DNA of 64,000 bases from Sphingobacterium spiritivorum ATCC 33861 (GTDB lineage: Bacteria > Bacteroidota > Bacteroidia > Sphingobacteriales > Sphingobacteriaceae): assembly GCF_000143765.1 (NCBI RefSeq), contig NZ_GL379780.1, forward strand, positions 1 through 64,000, given 5' to 3'. The position numbers and the translations under genes are program-made. The notes beneath the pieces are model-generated. The model was given only the letters and a program-made list of their open reading frames with translations, ran no database searches and had not been told where the DNA came from. Below, piece by piece: positions 59,518-64,000 of the stretch; positions within the stretch are counted from its first letter, which is position 1; every line of letters starts with the position of its first letter.

Positions 59518-60865
59518 CGTTCAATATTGCTTTTAATGGTTTTATCAATCTATCAATATCACCGGCTCCAACTGTCACAACCAGCTCCGGCTTCTCCTCT
59601 TTAATAATGTTTAACACTTCCTGCGGAGATACCACACGTTTGTTCTCTAATGCTATCTTATCCGCCAGCCATGTGGAAGTAACTCCTTCAATCGGTAACT
59701 CTCTCGCCGGGTATATCTCCATAAGCAACAGCTCATCTGCCATAGCTAATACTTCCGCAAATCCATCCACAAAATCCCGTGTACGACTAAAAAGATGAGG
59801 CTGAAAAATAACCGTAAGCTTCTTTGCCGGATATAATTTGCGCATCGAAGATATAAATGCTCTTAACTCTTCCGGGTGATGTGCGTAATCATCAATATAT
59901 ATGGTCTGCGGATTGCGAACAACATATTCGAATCTGCGTTTTACACCCTTGAAAGTGCTCAGGGCCTTCACAATTTTTGCATCAGCAATACTCAATAGTC
60001 GTGCTGCTGTTATTGCAGCCACTGCATTTTCTACGTTGTGAATCCCCGGTATTCCTAAGTGAATATCACTTATCTTACCATCATGATGCACATAATCAAA
60101 GTAGAATTCTCCATCTCTGACATGGATATTTTCCGCATACACATCGCCTTCTCCTTTTCCTGAATAGCTGATCTGCCCTTTAAATGGCAATCCGGTTTTC
60201 ACTATACGTGTACCACCTTCAACTACTCTATCCAGAAATAATGAAAAAGATTCTATCAGATGACTTTCGTCTCCATAAATATCCAGATGATCAGCATCTG
60301 CTGAAGTCACAACAGCAATATTCGGATGCAATGTCAAAAACGATCTGTCGTATTCATCGGCCTCTACAACGACTGTATTATTCGCTCCGAACAACACATT
60401 AGAATCATAGTTGGAACTTATTCCCCCCAGAAATGCCGAACAGTCATATCCGGAATCTTTCAGAATATGTGCGATCATCGTCGAGGTAGTAGTCTTACCA
60501 TGTGTACCAGCTACCGCAATGGTAAACCGGCTGGCACTGATAAAGCCTAGAACCTGTGAACGCTTATAGAGCTCATGCCCAAGATTACTGAGATGATTTT
60601 TGATCTTCAGTTCTTTTGGAACAGCAGGAGTATAAATAATCAATGTATCCGAGCCGGTATGGGTAAATGATTCCGGAATGGCATCGATGTTATCTTCATA
60701 GATGACCGGAATTCCTTCCTGTACCAGTGTATCTGTAAGATCGGATTCGGTCTTATCATAACCAGCTACTTCACATCCCAAGCGATGAAAATAGCGTGCT
60801 AACCCACTCATTCCTATACCCCCGATGCCAATCAGATAAACCCGTTTTATATTATCGATATTCAT
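59507..60865 (-). CDS. murC: UDP-N-acetylmuramate--L-alanine ligase
   Basis: 452 residues. N-terminal UDP-MurNAc site VYLIGIGGIGMSGLARYFHR, ATP P-loop IAVAGTHGKTTTSTMIAHIL, central VVEADEYDRSFLTLHP and the C-terminal Mur-ligase domain FEYVVRNPQTIYIDDYAHHP. It adds L-Ala, the first residue of the peptidoglycan stem, in the cytosol. It overlaps ftsQ by 11 nt and follows murG after 4 nt. Confidence 0.97.
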   Translation of the reverse strand: MNIDNIKRVYLIGIGGIGMSGLARYFHRLGCEVAGYDKTESDLTDTLVQEGIPVIYEDNIDAIPESFTHTGSDTLIIYTPAVPKELKIKNHLSNLGHELYKRSQVLGFISASRFTIAVAGTHGKTTTSTMIAHILKDSGYDCSAFLGGISSNYDSNVLFGANNTVVVEADEYDRSFLTLHPNIAVVTSADADHLDIYGDESHLIESFSLFLDRVVEGGTRIVKTGLPFKGQISYSGKGEGDVYAENIHVRDGEFYFDYVHHDGKISDIHLGIPGIHNVENAVAAITAARLLSIADAKIVKALSTFKGVKRRFEYVVRNPQTIYIDDYAHHPEELRAFISSMRKLYPAKKLTVIFQPHLFSRTRDFVDGFAEVLAMADELLLMEIYPARELPIEGVTSTWLADKIALENKRVVSPQEVLNIIKEEKPELVVTVGAGDIDRLIKPLKAILNDAQ

Positions 60866-60869
60866 ATTC

Positions 60870-61967
60870 CTATTTTGCTATTTCAATAACCTGTTTTGCG
60901 ATTACATCATCTGCATCGAGCAATGCCAGTTTTTTAATATTGGTGCTCAATTCTGCTGATCGCTCTGCATCATTCAATAACTGAAGTGCAGTTGTAATTA
61001 ATTTCTCTCCTGCTTCTGCATCTCTGACCAATATTGCAGCTTTCTTATTCACGAGTGAAAGCGCATTTTTGGTCTGATGATCTTCTGCAACATTGGGTGA
61101 AGGCACCATAATAACGGGTTTGCCAACCACACATAGTTCAGAAATGGTCCCCGCACCGGATCTGGCGATAATACAGTCAGCTGCCGCATAGGCATAATCC
61201 ATACGTTGAAGAAATGCCGTCATTTTTATCTGCTCAGGCAGTGTATCTTTAAGCTCTTGTTGAAGGCTGTCATAATAATATCCTCCACATTGCCAGATGA
61301 CCTGTACATCATTAGCCTTCAGTAACTCCAGACTATTTTTCACACAATCATTCAATGTACGTGCTCCGAGACTTCCTCCTGTCACAAGAATTGTCTTTTT
61401 ATTGATATCCAGACCAAATGCATTCAACGCTTCCTGTTCTTTACCTTCAATATTGACAGAAGCTCGTCTGATGGGGTTACCGGTCAGCAGTATTTTGTCT
61501 GCTGGAAAAAATTGTTCCATTCCCTCAAATGCTACACATATCTTCGCAGCCTTGACACTTAATTTTTTATTGGTTACTCCTGCATACGAATTTTGTTCCT
61601 GAAGCAAAGTCGGGATCGCCATTCTATTAGCCATCATAAGCAGTGGTCCTGAAGCAAACCCTCCTACACCAACCGCTACATCTGGTTTGAATTTCTTTAT
61701 TATTTTCCGTGCCTGCCACAAACTGCGTATCAATTTGAAAGGCAGCATAATATTTTTCCAGAGATGCTGACGGTTGATACCTACAATATCCAATCCCTCG
61801 ATCTGATATCCTGCAGCCGGTACTTTCTCCATCTCCATTTTACCATTTGCACCAACAAACAGAATTTCTGTAGCCGGATCAAGACGTAACAAAGCATTAG
61901 CTATCGCTATCGCAGGAAAGATATGCCCTCCTGTACCGCCTCCGCTTATAATTACTTTCTTTGCCAT
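60870..61967 (-). CDS. murG: UDP-GlcNAc:lipid I N-acetylglucosaminyltransferase
   Basis: 365 residues. The N-terminal G loop reads ISGGGTGGHIFPAIAIANAL, followed by GVGGFASGPLLMMANRMAIP and LLQEQNSYAGVTNKKLS. The C-terminal donor site has VTGGSLGARTLNDCVKNS and CIIARSGAGTISELCVVGKP. It converts lipid I to lipid II on the inner face of the membrane. Located between ftsW (17 nt gap) and murC. Confidence 0.97.
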   Translation of the reverse strand: MAKKVIISGGGTGGHIFPAIAIANALLRLDPATEILFVGANGKMEMEKVPAAGYQIEGLDIVGINRQHLWKNIMLPFKLIRSLWQARKIIKKFKPDVAVGVGGFASGPLLMMANRMAIPTLLQEQNSYAGVTNKKLSVKAAKICVAFEGMEQFFPADKILLTGNPIRRASVNIEGKEQEALNAFGLDINKKTILVTGGSLGARTLNDCVKNSLELLKANDVQVIWQCGGYYYDSLQQELKDTLPEQIKMTAFLQRMDYAYAAADCIIARSGAGTISELCVVGKPVIMVPSPNVAEDHQTKNALSLVNKKAAILVRDAEAGEKLITTALQLLNDAERSAELSTNIKKLALLDADDVIAKQVIEIAK

Positions 61968-61984
61968 GCCTTTTATTATACCTC

Positions 61985-63184
61985 TTATGCTAAAGTTCCT
62001 ACTACGACCTTTTTAGGTTTCGCTTTTTCCTCCAGCTCTTCCTTTCCTTTTAATTCTTCAATATTCCGGCTCACACTCAGGATAATTCCCAATGCTACAC
62101 TGGTAAAGAGAATGGATGTACCTCCCATACTGACCAGTGGCAACGGAACACCTGTAACCGGACCTAATCCTACTGCTACCGCCATATTGGCCAAAGCCTG
62201 TATAGTGAGGCTAAAGCCTAATCCTGCAGCCAGAAAAGCACCGAATGCCCGGGGACTCATCGTCACGATCCGGATACACCGGTACATCAATACAATGTAG
62301 AGCGTCAGTAAAATGACACCTCCGATTGTCCCGTACTCCTCTATAATGATTGCAAAAATAAAATCCGAATAAGGATGAGGCAGTACATTTCGCTGCATAC
62401 TGTTACCCGGACCTTTACCGAAAACACCTCCCGTAGCGATCGCAATCTTAGCGTTATTCGCCTGATAATTCTTATCATCCTGAAAGGAAACCCTTTCCTC
62501 TGTATGTACTTCTTCTGTCTTAAAGAACGATTTGATACGACTGTAATAGGTTTGGCGTCTTGGACCAAAAAGAATGACCAGAGACAATAAAAAACCTACA
62601 CCCAGACTCACCACTGCAATTTGCTTAAAACTGATCCGTCCGATCAGCAACAGCAGAATACTTACTCCAAAGAGCATCAGAGCTGTCGAAAGGTTGGCCA
62701 GCGCGATCAAAACGAAAATAACACAGACCGATCCCATAATCGGAACAAAGGATTTCTTGACATCCTTGATTTCTTCCTGCTTGCGTGAAAGCATTCTCGC
62801 CAGAAAAGTAATCAGGGCCAGCTTGGCCAAATCGGATGTCTGAAAAGTCTGATTGATTACAGGAATCGTCACCCAGCGACTTGCATCATTTACTTTACTA
62901 CCAAACAGCAAAGTATAGAGTAGCAAGGGTATGGTAATCAACATCAACAACTTGGATATACCGGCGTAATACCTGTAATCCACTTTATGTGAAAAATACA
63001 TTAAAACAAAACCAATGGCTATTATGGAAAAATGTTTCAACAGGTACATTTCTGTCCCTTTCCCCTCTTTGTAGGCTAATGTTCCGACAGAACTGTATAC
63101 GGCCAATAATGACCAGCCAGACAAAATGAGGACTATAATCCAAATCCAGCGATCGCCTTTTGCTTTAGAAAATAGTTGTTCCAT
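61985..63184 (-). CDS. ftsW: FtsW-type peptidoglycan polymerase
   Basis: 399 residues with ten predicted helices, SEDS family. Signatures: RWVTIPVINQTFQTSDLAKL, VLPHPYSDFIFAIIIEEYGT (with the conserved acidic residues), GLGPVTGVPLPLVSMGGTSI. It makes septal glycan strands with its class B partner. The C-terminus is long and Lys/Glu-rich. It follows murD after 39 nt. Confidence 0.95.
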   Translation of the reverse strand: MEQLFSKAKGDRWIWIIVLILSGWSLLAVYSSVGTLAYKEGKGTEMYLLKHFSIIAIGFVLMYFSHKVDYRYYAGISKLLMLITIPLLLYTLLFGSKVNDASRWVTIPVINQTFQTSDLAKLALITFLARMLSRKQEEIKDVKKSFVPIMGSVCVIFVLIALANLSTALMLFGVSILLLLIGRISFKQIAVVSLGVGFLLSLVILFGPRRQTYYSRIKSFFKTEEVHTEERVSFQDDKNYQANNAKIAIATGGVFGKGPGNSMQRNVLPHPYSDFIFAIIIEEYGTIGGVILLTLYIVLMYRCIRIVTMSPRAFGAFLAAGLGFSLTIQALANMAVAVGLGPVTGVPLPLVSMGGTSILFTSVALGIILSVSRNIEELKGKEELEEKAKPKKVVVGTLA

Positions 63185-63223
63185 ACTCCGTTTTATTTAA
63201 ATGATGTTTACTTCTGTTCTTTT

Positions 63224-64000
63224 CTACAAAGCCATTACAGCTTCTTTGAATTTGTCTCCGCGCTCTTCGTAATTTTTGAACCAGTCAAAACTTGCACAAG
63301 CTGGCGATAACAATACCGTATCTCCTTTTTGCGCTATATGTGAAGCAATCTCTACAGCATCTTTCATAGAAGAACTGTTGACGATTACATCCGTATCTTC
63401 TTCGAATGATTCGTGAATGCGTGTATTATCTTTACCTATACAGATGATAGCACGAACTTTAGAACGTACCAGATCACGCAGCATTTCGTAATCGTTACCT
63501 TTATCCACCCCACCCATAATCAAAACGATCTGTGGTGAAAAGCTCTCTAATGCATACCAAACAGAATTGACATTAGTCGCTTTGGAGTCATTGATATAAT
63601 TCACGCCTCCGATACAAGCGACATGTTCCAACCTATGCGGGATATTAACGTATGAACTCATGCTTTCCTGCATAGAGCGGTTACGTAATTCCTGAACTTT
63701 CGCTACTAATCCTGCCGCCATGTTGTTGTACACATTGTGCTTGCCCTGTAATGACAAATCTTCCGTATTCATAATAAATTGCTCTCCTTTAGGGGTGTTG
63801 ATTATAATATTCTTCTCTTGATCTAAATATGCACCGGGATTGATCACTTGCTCCTGTGTCATAGGCCATATCGCTGCCTCAGTGTGGTGTCGCTCCAGCC
63901 CTTTTACTGTCTCTTCATCATCCAGACAATAGATGAAATAATCATTTGCTGTCTGGTTACGGATCATCCTGAATTTGGAATCCACGTAGTTTTCCATTTT
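63224..64000 (-). CDS. murD: UDP-N-acetylmuramoylalanine--D-glutamate ligase, C-terminal part
   Basis: 258 residues of the C-terminal part, the frame being open to the window edge; the true start lies beyond base 64000. Seen: LSLQGKHNVYNNMAAGLVAK (central domain end), IPHRLEHVACIGGVNYINDS with KATN, IVLIMGGVDKGNDYEML, and VLLSPACASFDWFKNYEERG. This is the MurD pattern. It adds D-Glu to the stem peptide. mraY is expected further upstream, outside the window. Confidence 0.95.
   Translation of the reverse strand, partial: KMENYVDSKFRMIRNQTANDYFIYCLDDEETVKGLERHHTEAAIWPMTQEQVINPGAYLDQEKNIIINTPKGEQFIMNTEDLSLQGKHNVYNNMAAGLVAKVQELRNRSMQESMSSYVNIPHRLEHVACIGGVNYINDSKATNVNSVWYALESFSPQIVLIMGGVDKGNDYEMLRDLVRSKVRAIICIGKDNTRIHESFEEDTDVIVNSSSMKDAVEIASHIAQKGDTVLLSPACASFDWFKNYEERGDKFKEAVMAL

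Noticed and set aside
1..64000. CRISPR arrays, insertion sequences, prophage or defence genes
   Set aside because: No spaced direct repeats, transposases, integrases or restriction genes were found; the window is ordinary core genome.
1..64000. tRNA or rRNA genes
   Set aside because: No T-arm plus acceptor pairing or rRNA-like conserved stretch noticed; a dedicated tRNA search would be decisive.

Overview
The window reads as a chromosomal core region of a Bacteroidota bacterium, most likely Sphingobacteriaceae (Sphingobacterium or a close relative). The signs are moderate AT richness, start codons mostly without Shine-Dalgarno sequences, many perfect TAnnTTTG (-7) boxes upstream of genes, SHOCT and PASTA proteins typical of the phylum, an Hc1-type histone-like protein, an FtsZ with the Bacteroidota-type NNSFLHD tail and a dcw cluster. 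The genus is an inference. I see no mobile element, CRISPR array, tRNA or rRNA.

Layout. 1-7.4 kb (mostly minus): an edge-truncated membrane protein, an S9-family lipoprotein whose catalytic Ser and His are both replaced, DUF4286, DUF983 and a small Cys-pair membrane protein, an RluA-type pseudouridine synthase, and an MCE lipid-transport operon (permease, ATPase, MlaD-like). 7.6-16.8 kb (mostly plus): a DUF6600 secreted protein, pncB, a methyltransferase, serS (minus), then rsmI, a PH-SHOCT protein, lnt and a cysteine desulfurase. 16.8-30.6 kb: NlpE-like lipoprotein, TPR protein, PEGA-SHOCT lipoprotein, etfB-etfA, bifunctional nuclease, nucleoside transporter, NlpC/P60 lipoprotein, EamA transporter, mtaB, then thyA-folA-photolyase and a beta-lactamase-fold serine hydrolase. 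30.7-39.4 kb: ddl (minus) divergent from PASTA-mltG-thioesterase-YihY, then a hybrid histidine kinase and rpsA.

39.4-49 kb: a YdeI-like protein, then a tightly packed four-gene minus-strand unit (two predicted outer-membrane barrels, one carrying a helix-hairpin-helix region, then comEC and recQ), then gyrB. I consider this unit the best candidate for an under-described system, possibly DNA uptake across both membranes. 49-55.3 kb: OmpH-like lipoprotein, corA, tsaB, yidD, rnpA, rpmH, mscL, a LuxR-type response regulator, a sugar isomerase/epimerase and the Hc1-like protein. 55.4-64 kb: the minus-strand dcw cluster murD(partial)-ftsW-murG-murC-ftsQ-ftsA-ftsZ.

Functional themes are envelope biogenesis and division (dcw genes, ddl, mltG, PASTA, lnt, MCE transport, NlpC, OmpH), translation and tRNA/rRNA modification (serS, rpsA, rpmH, rnpA, rsmI, mtaB, tsaB, RluA) and folate/thymidylate/DNA repair (thyA, folA, photolyase, recQ, gyrB). 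Regulation visible in the DNA is chiefly TTG-N17-21-TAnnTTTG promoters and strong stem-loop terminators; several genes have the -7 box only 3-5 nt before ATG, which would give leaderless mRNAs.
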